Shown here: positions 1 through 6,572 of the stretch, piece by piece
Layout of the letters: each line of letters starts with the position of its first letter
Position numbering within the stretch: position 1 is the first letter of the stretch
NCBI GenBank assembly: GCA_943325435.2
Contig: CALPPK020000064.1
Location: forward strand, 1 to 6,785
DNA: 6,785 nucleotides
Reading direction: 5' to 3'
Origin: Bifidobacterium breve
Lineage (GTDB): Bacteria; Actinomycetota; Acidimicrobiia; Acidimicrobiales; Ilumatobacteraceae
Translations under genes and position numbers: made by a program
The notes under the pieces: generated by a model
What the model saw: the letters and a program-made list of their open reading frames with translations, nothing else
The model's database searches: none
Told to the model about the DNA's origin: nothing

Positions 1-1
1 T

Positions 2-46
2 CGCCGCCTCGTCGGCACCGCTGTCGCGATCATCATTATTCGTTAG
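2..46 (+). CDS. Putative cimA leader peptide, 3' end (branched-chain attenuator ORF), 5' end outside window
   Basis: The frame from base 2 reads RRLVGTAVAIIIIR and stops at TAG (44-46). Half of its 14 residues are branched-chain (L, V, V and four consecutive Ile codons, ATC ATC ATT ATT, at 29-40). No in-frame ATG, GTG or TTG lies inside the window, so the start must be upstream. The stop sits at the foot of a hairpin (46-70), followed by an intrinsic terminator (76-98), and the next gene is citramalate synthase of the isoleucine pathway. This arrangement matches ribosome-mediated attenuation leaders known for ilv and leu genes. A run of Ile at the very end, next to terminator hairpins and an isoleucine gene, is what suggests a leader. 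The alternative is the C-terminus of a longer unrelated upstream protein whose ordinary terminator follows; the window edge prevents a decision. Confidence 0.55.
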   Translation, partial: RRLVGTAVAIIIIR

Positions 47-70
47 CGCACGCCGGTCTCCGACGTGCGC
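46..70 (+). promoter_or_regulatory. Leader hairpin between the Ile-rich ORF and the terminator
   Basis: GCGCACG (46-52) pairs perfectly with CGTGCGC (64-70). After one C/A mismatch the stem continues as CGG (54-56) with CCG (60-62), closing a three-base TCT loop. The stop codon of the Ile-rich ORF overlaps its first base, so a translating ribosome would occupy its 5' arm. By analogy with attenuators it could be a pause or alternative-fold element. An alternative pairing of 10-15 (CGTCGG) with 60-65 (CCGACG) would compete with it. The pairing is seen directly; the role is inferred. Confidence 0.5.
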
Positions 71-75
71 GTTCC

Positions 76-98
76 AGCCGCCTCTAGGGCGGCTTTTT
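76..98 (+). terminator. Rho-independent terminator (probable attenuator) ahead of cimA
   Basis: AGCCGCC (76-82) and GGCGGCT (88-94) form a perfect 7-bp GC-rich stem around the five-base loop TCTAG, and the 3' arm runs into five T residues (94-98). It lies only 46 bases before the cimA start codon, with no convincing promoter between them. Transcripts that express cimA therefore probably have to read through it, which fits a regulated attenuator better than a plain end-of-gene terminator. A candidate antiterminator pairing is 52-55 (GCCG) with 90-93 (CGGC), extendable through a one-base bulge, but it is weak. Confidence 0.75.
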
Positions 99-144
99 CA
101 TTCCCCAAATTTTGAACCAGACGACCCCAAAGAAGAACACTCAC

Positions 145-1731
145 ATGAACACACAACACACAAAAGAATTAGTCGAAGCATTTGACACCACCTTGCGTGA
201 CGGAATGCAAGTAGAAGGCGTGTCCGCAACTGTCGAGGACAAGCTTCGTATTGCTGAACAACTTGATTACCTCGGCGTGCAATTCATTGAAGGCGGATGG
301 CCAGGAGCGAATCCAAAAGACATTGAGTTCTTCGCACGTGCGGCCACAGAACTGAAGTTGAAGCATTCAACCTTGGTGGCATTCGGTTCAACTCGTCGTC
401 CGAAGGGCAAAGTGGACGATGATGCAACATTGCGCAACTTATTGGATGCGAATACGTCTGCAGTCTGCATTGTTGCTAAGTCATGGGATTATCACGTCAC
501 GGAGGCGTTGCAGACAACTCTTGATGAAGGCGAACTAATGGTTGCTGACTCTGTTGAGTTCCTGACTGGCAATGGCCGTCAAGTAATGGTTGACCTCGAA
601 CACTTCTTTGACGGCTACAAGAACAATCCGGAATTTGCAATGCGCGTTGTTGGTGCTGCAGTAATGAAGGGAGCAACTCACTTGGTGATGTGCGACACAA
701 ACGGTGGCTCATTGCCTCATGAAATTGCAGAGATTGTCACAAAGGTAAAAGCATTCGTCGGCAATGACGCAACATTGGGTATTCATTGTCATGACGACAC
801 CGGGTGTGCGGTAGCTAACTCAATGGCAGCTGTAATGGCTGGTGTTCGCCACGTGCAGGGCACATTGAACGGACTGGGGGAGCGCACTGGTAACACCAAC
901 CTCACCACTGTGATTCCAAACCTTGAATTGAAGATGGGCTTTCGCTGTTTGCCAGAGGGCAATCTTGATCGCCTGACCGCTGTCAGCAATCACGTTGCTG
1001 AAGTACTGAACCGGCCGTTGAATCCTCAGGCTCCGTACGTTGGATCATCTGCATTTGCGCACAAAGCTGGTTTACATGTGTCTGCTATCAAGCGGGCGAA
1101 AGATGCATACGAGCACATCGATCCGATAGTCGTAGGAAATGGAACTCGTTTTGTTGTCAGTGAGATGGCAGGACGAGCCACTATCGAAGTGAAAGCTGAA
1201 GAGCTTGGTTTGAAGATGGACGGAGCTGCAATTGGTTCTGTCATCGAAGATTTGAAGCGCCTCGAACACGAGGGGTACCACTTCGAAGCCGCAGATGCAT
1301 CGCTTGAACTGTTGATGCGTCGCGCAAGCGGGTGGAAGCATGATGCATTTCATGTTGAAACAATGCGTGTGATCACCGATGAAGCAGAAGATGGCGAATT
1401 CACAACGGAAGCAACTGTCAAGGTTCGTGTTGGAGATCAGAGCTTTGTTCATACAGCCGCTGGTAATGGACCGGTGAACGCGATTGATGCTGCCTTGCGT
1501 GCGTCATTGTTGCCTCACTACCCAGATCTGGCCAAGGTGCACCTCGTTGACTACAAAGTGCGAATCTTGGATGGCTCAACAGCCACTGGTGCAATTACTC
1601 GAGTGCTACTTGACGCCACAAACGGCGATCGGTCATGGACCACCATCGGAGTCTCGGCAAATATCATCGAAGCCTCCTGGAATGCCCTGGAAGAGTCATT
1701 GATCTATGGACTACTCCACGCTTCGGCGTAG
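145..1731 (+). CDS. cimA: (R)-citramalate synthase (CimA, 2-isopropylmalate synthase/HMGL family)
   Basis: The 528-aa product should condense acetyl-CoA with pyruvate to (R)-citramalate, the first step of the threonine-independent route to 2-oxobutyrate and isoleucine, in the cytoplasm. The N-terminal HMGL-like TIM barrel carries the DTTLRDGMQ signature (residues 14-22), a family-typical FIEGGWPGANPKDIEFF stretch and FGSTRRPKGK. It also has the metal-binding HCH motif in GIHCHDDTG (212-220) and GLGERTGN (243-250). The C-terminal LeuA-type regulatory/dimer domain begins near residue 402, contains GNGPVNAIDAAL and ends with GVSANIIEASWNAL. These features, the FxEGGWPGxNPKD signature in particular, favour citramalate synthase over LeuA or homocitrate synthase. 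ATG 145 is preferred over an in-frame TTG at 112 because a purine-rich AAGAAGA lies 8-10 bases before it and family similarity starts right after it. The upstream terminator and Ile-rich ORF suggest isoleucine-dependent attenuation. Confidence 0.93.
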   Translation: MNTQHTKELVEAFDTTLRDGMQVEGVSATVEDKLRIAEQLDYLGVQFIEGGWPGANPKDIEFFARAATELKLKHSTLVAFGSTRRPKGKVDDDATLRNLLDANTSAVCIVAKSWDYHVTEALQTTLDEGELMVADSVEFLTGNGRQVMVDLEHFFDGYKNNPEFAMRVVGAAVMKGATHLVMCDTNGGSLPHEIAEIVTKVKAFVGNDATLGIHCHDDTGCAVANSMAAVMAGVRHVQGTLNGLGERTGNTNLTTVIPNLELKMGFRCLPEGNLDRLTAVSNHVAEVLNRPLNPQAPYVGSSAFAHKAGLHVSAIKRAKDAYEHIDPIVVGNGTRFVVSEMAGRATIEVKAEELGLKMDGAAIGSVIEDLKRLEHEGYHFEAADASLELLMRRASGWKHDAFHVETMRVITDEAEDGEFTTEATVKVRVGDQSFVHTAAGNGPVNAIDAALRASLLPHYPDLAKVHLVDYKVRILDGSTATGAITRVLLDATNGDRSWTTIGVSANIIEASWNALEESLIYGLLHASA

Positions 1732-1742
1732 AGTTTTAGTGC

Positions 1743-2273
1743 ATGTCAGCTCCCCGCTTTTCTCCAGTTCCTCCGGTTGAACCGGTTCGCTACTACGAGT
1801 CCCCCGATTCGGTTCCTGAATCGTGGTCGCCAGGTCGTCCTGGTGAAATTCAGGGTCGCCAACCAGAGGGCGAGCGCCTCGGGTACCAAGGTCCTGACCA
1901 GGGGTACATCATTGGGTTGGCTAAGCGGGCGCGTGCTCGAGTTCGGTTAGCCGCAGGCGAAGACATGGACGACGTGCTGCGCGGTTGCTCTCTAATTGCT
2001 TTGCGACGCGCGTCATTGTTTGGTCGTGCTCCAGTGGTGCATGACTTGAATGTTGCCCTAGGCATGTGGGGCTATCTGTCAGATGCTCCGCCAGCAGACT
2101 TGGTCGCAGTGCGTCGTGAGTTATTTGTTGGTGTTGGCAACGCTGCCCATCATTACAAAGAGGGCCGCGCAATTGCTGACATGGCTCCGAATGAAACCCT
2201 GAGGATGTCGCCATCAGATGTGGTGACTCAATTTTCCACACAATGGGGTTCACTCACAGGTTTTTCCGCATGA
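1743..2273 (+). CDS. Conserved-looking hypothetical protein, 176 aa
   Basis: I recognise no domain with an assigned function. The product starts with a proline-rich, probably disordered segment (about 1-38, including SPVPPVEPVRYYESP). A glycine-rich stretch follows, GRQPEGERLGYQGPDQGY (38-55), of the kind found in uncharacterised actinobacterial proteins. The rest is mostly helical and soluble, with several Arg-rich patches (KRARARVR, near 61-68) and a GNAAHHYKEGRA stretch near the C-terminal third. No signal peptide, membrane segment or metal-binding cysteine cluster is visible. It begins 11 bases after the cimA stop without a strong ribosome binding site. Its stop overlaps the start of the acyl-CoA dehydrogenase gene (ATGA), so it is probably translated in the same operon. 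The coding frame is supported by length, by tight packing with its neighbours and by the absence of a better alternative. Confidence 0.8.
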   Translation: MSAPRFSPVPPVEPVRYYESPDSVPESWSPGRPGEIQGRQPEGERLGYQGPDQGYIIGLAKRARARVRLAAGEDMDDVLRGCSLIALRRASLFGRAPVVHDLNVALGMWGYLSDAPPADLVAVRRELFVGVGNAAHHYKEGRAIADMAPNETLRMSPSDVVTQFSTQWGSLTGFSA

Positions 2274-4054
2274 CCATTTACTCAGCTCCACTTTCAGACA
2301 TCGAGTTTTCACTCAACTCATTTGTTGATCTTCCTTCAATCATGAAGTACGACCACTTTGGAGAAGCTGACCACAGCATGGTTTCAGACTTGCTCGCTGA
2401 AGCAGGGCGCTTCATGACAGACATCTTCGCTCCGTTGAATAAATCAGGAGACAACGAAGGCGCCAGGCGAAATGCAGACGGAACAGTCTCAACTCCAGAA
2501 GGCTTCATTGAGGCATATCACGCATATGTCGAAGCCGGTTGGGGCGCCGTTTCTTTTGATACTGGTTTTGGTGGCGGAGGGTTTCCTTTTGTTGTTGGTA
2601 TCGCCATACAAGAAATGATGAACTCCGCGAATATGGCGCTCAGCATGGCGCCACTGTTGACGCAGGGTGCAATTGATGCCATTCGTCATCATGGTGACGA
2701 GATTCAAAAGATGACTTACTTGCCAAAGATGATTACAGGCGAATGGACTGGCACCATGAACCTCACAGAGCCAGATGCAGGAAGCGACGTCGGTTCAGTT
2801 CGCACGAAAGCTGTGCCGCAGGCAGATGGCACGTATCGCATTTACGGCACAAAGATTTACATCACCTTTGGTGAACATGACATGGCAGACAACATCATTC
2901 ATTTGGTGTTGGCGCGTACGCCAGATGCTCCAGCCGGAACTAAAGGCATCTCATGCTTCATTGTTCCGAAGTACCTCGTAGGTGCTGATGGTTCCCTCGG
3001 TGCAAAGAATGATGTGTCGTGTGTATCTATCGAACACAAACTAGGTATTAAGGCAAGCCCTACCTGTGTGTTGTCGTTTGGCGACAATGACGGAGCCATT
3101 GGGTATCTCATTGGTGAAGAAAACCATGGCATGCAATACATGTTCACCATGATGAACCAAGCACGACTTTCTGTGGGCCTTGAAGGACTCGCGCTCGCAG
3201 AACGTGCGTACCAACAATCGCTTGAGTATTCAGTTCTGCGCCATCAAGGTCGCGCACCTGGGGCACCTGCTGGTGAAGCCTCATCCATCATTGATCACCC
3301 AGACGTGAAGCGAATGCTTGTCACAATGAAATCTACGATTGAAGCACTTCGCCGATTGTTGTACTGGAACGCCGCATGCATTGATATTGCAGCTCATCAT
3401 CCTGATGCAGCGGAACGTGAAAAAGCATCTGACCTGGCTGCACTTTTAACGCCGCTGTCTAAAGGCTGGGGCACTGACATGGGAGTTGCGCTTACAGGTA
3501 TCGCAATTCAAATTCATGGTGGCATGGGATTCATTGAAGAGACCGGAGTTGCACAGCATTATCGCGATGCTCGCATCACCACCATTTATGAAGGCACAAA
3601 CGGCATTCAGGCAATGGACTTAGTTGGTCGCAAAATGGGACTCAAAGGCGGCGCAGTTCTCAGCGGCTTGCTTGACGAGATTGATGCGTTAGACGCCAAA
3701 CTCATTAAACACCCAGAACTTGTCTCGCTCGCATCTGCATTGCAGGCAGCATTGAAGTCCGTGCGAGGCTCCACTGAGTGGTTGCAACAGAACGGCACGA
3801 ACCAAGTAGCTGTGTTATCCGGGGCTACGCCGTACCTGACTCAACTATCAACTTTGGTTGGTGGCTATGTCATGGCGCGATCCGCGCATCTTGCGGTCCA
3901 TTCCGAAATGTCAGCAGATGACATTGCTGCAAAAGTTGCTACTGCGCGATTCTTTTGCGAACAACTTCTTCCTGTCGTTCATGGTTTGAGTTCATCAATC
4001 ACCGGCGACGGAGATTTGCTGATGAGTTTCACTCACGACACTTTGTCGCGCTAA
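2270..4054 (+). CDS. Acyl-CoA dehydrogenase, long DmdC-like type with C-terminal extension
   Basis: This 594-aa flavoprotein should oxidise an acyl-CoA to its 2,3-enoyl-CoA, passing electrons from FAD to electron-transfer flavoprotein. The N-terminus (MTIYSAPLSDIEF) resembles the short AcylCoA_DH_N segment of this subfamily. MNLTEPDAGSD (163-173) is the flavin/substrate loop, RHQGRAPG follows in the helical domain, and IHGGMGFIEE (415-424) and IYEGTNGIQ (439-447) are standard. The Glu of IYEGT (E441) is the expected catalytic base. Residues after about 465 form the extra C-terminal domain of roughly 590-600-aa members such as 3-methylmercaptopropionyl-CoA dehydrogenase DmdC. That resemblance does not prove DMSP metabolism, since many paralogues act on other acyl-CoAs. 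ATG 2270 is chosen over an in-frame ATG at 2243 because it gives a four-base ATGA overlap with the preceding gene, has ACAGG about 9 bases upstream and starts at the conserved N-terminus. Its TAA overlaps the stop of the convergent DUF2237 gene. Confidence 0.92.
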   Translation: MTIYSAPLSDIEFSLNSFVDLPSIMKYDHFGEADHSMVSDLLAEAGRFMTDIFAPLNKSGDNEGARRNADGTVSTPEGFIEAYHAYVEAGWGAVSFDTGFGGGGFPFVVGIAIQEMMNSANMALSMAPLLTQGAIDAIRHHGDEIQKMTYLPKMITGEWTGTMNLTEPDAGSDVGSVRTKAVPQADGTYRIYGTKIYITFGEHDMADNIIHLVLARTPDAPAGTKGISCFIVPKYLVGADGSLGAKNDVSCVSIEHKLGIKASPTCVLSFGDNDGAIGYLIGEENHGMQYMFTMMNQARLSVGLEGLALAERAYQQSLEYSVLRHQGRAPGAPAGEASSIIDHPDVKRMLVTMKSTIEALRRLLYWNAACIDIAAHHPDAAEREKASDLAALLTPLSKGWGTDMGVALTGIAIQIHGGMGFIEETGVAQHYRDARITTIYEGTNGIQAMDLVGRKMGLKGGAVLSGLLDEIDALDAKLIKHPELVSLASALQAALKSVRGSTEWLQQNGTNQVAVLSGATPYLTQLSTLVGGYVMARSAHLAVHSEMSADDIAAKVATARFFCEQLLPVVHGLSSSITGDGDLLMSFTHDTLSR

Positions 4055-4434
4055 AGATCAATTGCGTGGGCGCGGAGCCCTTCGACATCACAAAACTCTG
4101 TGGCCGCCATGTGTGTTGAATGAAGTTTCACTTGCGGAGCTTTGCCTTCTTCAAAGGCTTCCTGCCAACGCGGTGCGCACAAGCACCACTGATCGCCTGC
4201 CTTGAGGCCGGCGAAACCGTACTGGGGCATTGGAGTGGAGAGGTCGTTACCCGCAGCCTTCGAGAACTCAAGGAACTCATCGGTCATGATGGCGCACACG
4301 GCATGTACTCCAACATCGTCACCGCCGACTTCGCAGCAGCCAGTGCGATAAAAGCCTGTTACTGGTGATGTGCAGCATGTGCGTAGGTGCTCGCCGAGCA
4401 CATTGAGTTGTTCTGTCTCTGTAAAGCCGTCCAT
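4051..4434 (-). CDS. DUF2237 family protein
   Basis: This 127-aa protein belongs to the uncharacterised DUF2237 family, found in many bacteria and with no established activity known to me. Recognisable conserved blocks are NVLG (11-14), TGFYRTGCC (26-34), VCAIMTDEFLEFSKAAGNDL (46-65) and the YGFAGLKAGDQWCLCAPRW run (72-90). Conserved cysteines at 20, 33, 34, 47, 84 and 86 could bind a metal or form disulfides, but this is inference. The length is normal for the family and no signal peptide is seen. GAAGAG sits directly against the ATG, too close to act as a normal Shine-Dalgarno. A TAGTTT hexamer occupies -12 to -7, so a leaderless transcript is plausible. The gene is convergent with the acyl-CoA dehydrogenase (stops overlap by four bases) and divergent from gltX. 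Confidence 0.9.
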   Translation of the reverse strand: MDGFTETEQLNVLGEHLRTCCTSPVTGFYRTGCCEVGGDDVGVHAVCAIMTDEFLEFSKAAGNDLSTPMPQYGFAGLKAGDQWCLCAPRWQEAFEEGKAPQVKLHSTHMAATEFCDVEGLRAHAIDL

Positions 4435-4491
4435 CTCTTCAAACTACCGTTGACTGCCGTTCAATCGCTGTGCCACTAACCTTGCAGAGTC
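4435..4491. promoter_or_regulatory. Divergent promoter region between the DUF2237 gene and gltX
   Basis: These 57 bases must hold the start signals for both divergent genes. On the plus strand TTGACT (4450-4455) resembles a -35 box and TAACCT (4477-4482) a -10 box. Their spacing is 21 bases, longer than ideal, and transcription would start within a few bases of the gltX ATG. On the minus strand TAGTTT (complement of 4441-4446) lies exactly 6 bases before the DUF2237 ATG, the position expected for a leaderless actinobacterial promoter, but no good -35 box accompanies it. No strong Shine-Dalgarno precedes either gene. The two boxes overlap closely enough that the promoters could interfere. Confidence 0.4.
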
Positions 4492-5898
4492 ATGTCTGAT
4501 TCTCCTCGCTATCGCTTTGCTCCATCACCGACTGGTTTTTTCCACGTTGGGGGAGCCCGCACCGCTCTCTATAACTGGGCACTTGCGTTACGAACGGGCG
4601 GAACGTTTGTTTTGCGAATTGAAGATACAGACGAATCACGCAATAGTCCTGAATGGACACAAGGCATCATTGACGCACTGTCATGGCTAGGAATTGATTC
4701 ACAGTCGCCACGTTTCGAAGGGCCGTACTTCCAGTCACAGAATGCAGAACTGCATATCGCTGCTGCCATGAAATTACATGCAGCCGGCAAGGCCTACTGG
4801 TGTGATCTCACAGCAGACCAAATTCAGGAACGCGCAAAGACTTCAGGTAAGCAGGGTTACGACGGTTACTCGCGCGACCGCGGGCTTGCTGGTGGCCCTG
4901 GGCATGTTTTGCGGTTCCGTGTGCCGGAAGGCGCAACCATCGTGTCCGACCTTGTTCGTGGCGAAGTGGAATTTGCTAACGAGACCATTGAAGATTTCGT
5001 ATTGTTGCGCAGTAACGGGAGCCCCATGTTCTTGCTGGCCAACGTTGTTGACGACATTGAGATGCGCATCACACACGTAGTGCGTGCCGAAGAGCATTTA
5101 CCAAATACACCCAAGCAACAGATGTTGTGGGAAGCATTAGGTGCAGCGCCACCAATCTGGGCACATGTTCCTGTCCTTGTGAACGAACAGCGTAAGAAGT
5201 TGTCGAAGCGCCGAGACAAAGTTGCTCTTGAGCAGTATCGCGAAGAGGGAATTCTTCCTGATGCAATGATCAACTATCTCATGACACTCGGTTGGGCTCC
5301 GGCTGGCGATACTGAAATAGTTCCATGGTCTTCAATGGTGGAGGAGTTCCGTCTGGAAGATGTCAACCACTCACCAGCGTTCTTTGACATCAAGAAGTTG
5401 GCCTCGTTCAATGGTGATTACATTCGCGCCATGTCGTTAGAAGAATTCATTCAGGCAGCGTCTCCCGTACTTGCATCTACAGAAGCTTGGCCGGCGAGTC
5501 GGTTTAACGCGGAAGTGTTTGTGCAAGCAGCACCACTCGTACAAACTCGAGTTGTTACCTTGTCAGAGATTCCAGCAATGGTCGATTTCTTGTTCCTAGA
5601 GAACCCTGCAATTGATGACGATGCGTGGAACAAAACAATGAGTTCGGATTTTGCTCGCGAAGTACTAACAGACTTTGCCGCAGCAATTGCTACAGCCGAT
5701 TGGAACCATGACAGTTTGAAGGGAATCCTTGAAACCTGGACGGAAGCCCACGGCTTGAAGCTTGGCAAAACCCAGGCGCCAATTCGCGTAGCGATCACCG
5801 GTCGAACAGTTGGACCTCCGTTGTTTGAGAGTCTTGAAATTCTTGGTCGCGATGAAACAGTTCGTCGCCTCACTGCCGGCATTGCACGGCTGGGATAA
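4492..5898 (+). CDS. gltX: Glutamate--tRNA ligase (GluRS), zinc-site-lacking variant
   Basis: This 468-aa class I aminoacyl-tRNA synthetase attaches Glu to tRNA-Glu. Where GlnRS is absent, as in most actinobacteria, it also charges tRNA-Gln for later amidation by GatCAB. The Rossmann catalytic core starts at [13 protein letters not shown] (9-21), the HIGH-equivalent being HVGG. Next come [12 protein letters not shown] and [15 protein letters not shown] with [12 protein letters not shown]. The KMSKS equivalent is KLSKR (236-240). The helical anticodon-binding region fills the C-terminal part and contains [12 protein letters not shown]. The segment that carries zinc ligands in the E. coli enzyme has only one cysteine here (C104), and YDGYSRD has Ser where zinc-binding members have Cys. 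This is therefore a zinc-free type. Length is normal. ATG 4492 fits the conserved N-terminus; upstream AGAG is a weak ribosome site. A DUF218 gene follows 8 bases after the stop and a tRNA-Gln lies about 670 bases downstream. Confidence 0.96.
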   Translation: MSDSPRYRFAPSPTGFFHVGGARTALYNWALALRTGGTFVLRIEDTDESRNSPEWTQGIIDALSWLGIDSQSPRFEGPYFQSQNAELHIAAAMKLHAAGKAYWCDLTADQIQERAKTSGKQGYDGYSRDRGLAGGPGHVLRFRVPEGATIVSDLVRGEVEFANETIEDFVLLRSNGSPMFLLANVVDDIEMRITHVVRAEEHLPNTPKQQMLWEALGAAPPIWAHVPVLVNEQRKKLSKRRDKVALEQYREEGILPDAMINYLMTLGWAPAGDTEIVPWSSMVEEFRLEDVNHSPAFFDIKKLASFNGDYIRAMSLEEFIQAASPVLASTEAWPASRFNAEVFVQAAPLVQTRVVTLSEIPAMVDFLFLENPAIDDDAWNKTMSSDFAREVLTDFAAAIATADWNHDSLKGILETWTEAHGLKLGKTQAPIRVAITGRTVGPPLFESLEILGRDETVRRLTAGIARLG

Positions 5899-5906
5899 TT
5901 TCTAAC

Positions 5907-6524
5907 ATGCGCGCTTTTGTGCGTTCTGCATTAGTTCTTACTGTGGGAGTGTGTCTCGCTCTTGTTTCGTATGTGGGAATAGCTGCGGTTTCACTCACAT
6001 GGGCCGGTACACACAACGACACCGAAGTTGTTGATGCAATAGTTGTTATGGGTGCCGCACAATATGACGGTGTACCTTCGCCATTGCTCGCATCGCGATT
6101 ACAGCACGCACTCGATCTGTGGAAGCAAAAGCAGGCGCCGGTGATTGCAGTGACGGGAGGGAAACGACCAGGAGATCGTTTCACCGAGGGTGACACGTCG
6201 CGTCGGTGGTTGACAGACAGGGGAGTCCCGGTCGCTGACATCATTGTTGAATCAGTCGGACACTCAACCTGGGAATCCATTAAGAACCTCGCCCCTCTCT
6301 TAACCGAAGCGAAGGTTCGCTCCGTGGTCGTTGTCAGTAGTTCATGGCATGTGCAGCGCGCCGCGTTGTCGCTGAAAGAGTTGGGATTTAGTGCCCGCAG
6401 TTCAGCTTCGCCTGATGGAGTCCTTTCAGGGTCAACTGAAAAATCGAAACTGATTCGTGAAATTGCTGGTGTTTCCCTTGGCCGAATCATCGGTTTTGGC
6501 ACTTTGTTCGATATCACGGGCTAA
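5907..6524 (+). CDS. Membrane-anchored DUF218 (YdcF/ElyC/SanA-like) protein
   Basis: The 205-aa product has one hydrophobic N-terminal segment (about 5-33), preceded by Arg residues, that should anchor it with the rest outside the cytoplasm or act as an uncleaved signal. The DUF218 domain follows. DAIVVMGAAQYDGVPSPLLA is the typical first strand and loop, HALDLWKQKQAPVIAVTGG the next, then the acidic TEGDTSRRWLTDRGVPVADI, ESVGHSTWESIKN, and VVVSSSWHVQRA near the end. In other bacteria family members influence envelope stability and vancomycin sensitivity (SanA, ElyC), but the biochemical reaction is not settled. The gene begins 8 bases after the gltX stop and is probably cotranscribed. GATAAT (5894-5899), overlapping the gltX end, could instead give it a near-leaderless internal promoter, though no -35 box matches. 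There is no strong Shine-Dalgarno. Confidence 0.88.
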   Translation: MRAFVRSALVLTVGVCLALVSYVGIAAVSLTWAGTHNDTEVVDAIVVMGAAQYDGVPSPLLASRLQHALDLWKQKQAPVIAVTGGKRPGDRFTEGDTSRRWLTDRGVPVADIIVESVGHSTWESIKNLAPLLTEAKVRSVVVVSSSWHVQRAALSLKELGFSARSSASPDGVLSGSTEKSKLIREIAGVSLGRIIGFGTLFDITG

Positions 6525-6541
6525 GTCCACGGTGGTGGTCA

Positions 6542-6561
6542 CGGTGAGTCACCGCTAAACT
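6542..6561 (+). promoter_or_regulatory. Candidate -10 box and palindrome upstream of tRNA-Gln
   Basis: TAAACT (6556-6561) fits the TANNNT -10 pattern and would place transcription start about 5 bases before the tRNA. Directly upstream lies a perfect inverted repeat, CGGTGA-G-TCACCG (6542-6554), in what would be the promoter spacer. Its one-base centre makes it more operator-like than hairpin-like. A smaller palindrome, CCAC-G-GTGG (6527-6535), precedes it. No clear -35 hexamer is present. The repeat could also form a poor hairpin at the end of the preceding gene, but no T-tract follows. Confidence 0.35.
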
Positions 6562-6572
6562 GGTGCACGCAC

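Noticed and set aside
112..144. TTG start at 112 adding 11 residues to cimA
   Set aside because: No ribosome site precedes it, the added residues are not part of the conserved family N-terminus, and ATG 145 has a purine-rich site at suitable spacing.
3..194. Open frame from base 3 running through the terminator into cimA
   Set aside because: It crosses the terminator and the cimA start in another frame, contains no convincing start and has a low-complexity, shadow-like composition.
1072..1452. 126-codon open frame on the minus strand inside cimA
   Set aside because: It lies wholly antisense to conserved CimA sequence, has no family resemblance and no upstream signals.
2243..2269. Earlier in-frame ATG for the acyl-CoA dehydrogenase
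   Set aside because: It would overlap the preceding gene by 31 bases. ATG 2270 gives the common ATGA junction and matches the conserved start MTIYSAPL.
2270..4054. Assigning the dehydrogenase as dmdC of DMSP breakdown
   Set aside because: Length and domain layout fit, but no other DMSP gene is visible and this subfamily includes many enzymes with other acyl-CoA substrates.
4120..4368. 82-codon plus-strand frame opposite the DUF2237 gene
   Set aside because: The minus strand carries unmistakable DUF2237 blocks across this interval; the plus-strand frame has no recognisable domain.
5894..5899. GATAAT as an internal promoter for the DUF218 gene
   Set aside because: It is a near-consensus -10 hexamer close to the leaderless position, but it overlaps the gltX stop and has no matching -35 box. 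Cotranscription with gltX explains the gene well enough, so it is not listed as a feature.
5870..6517. 215-codon open frame on the minus strand opposite the DUF218 gene
   Set aside because: The translation shows no recognisable domain and is rich in Arg, Ser and Thr, as expected of a shadow frame. The plus strand encodes clear DUF218 motifs.
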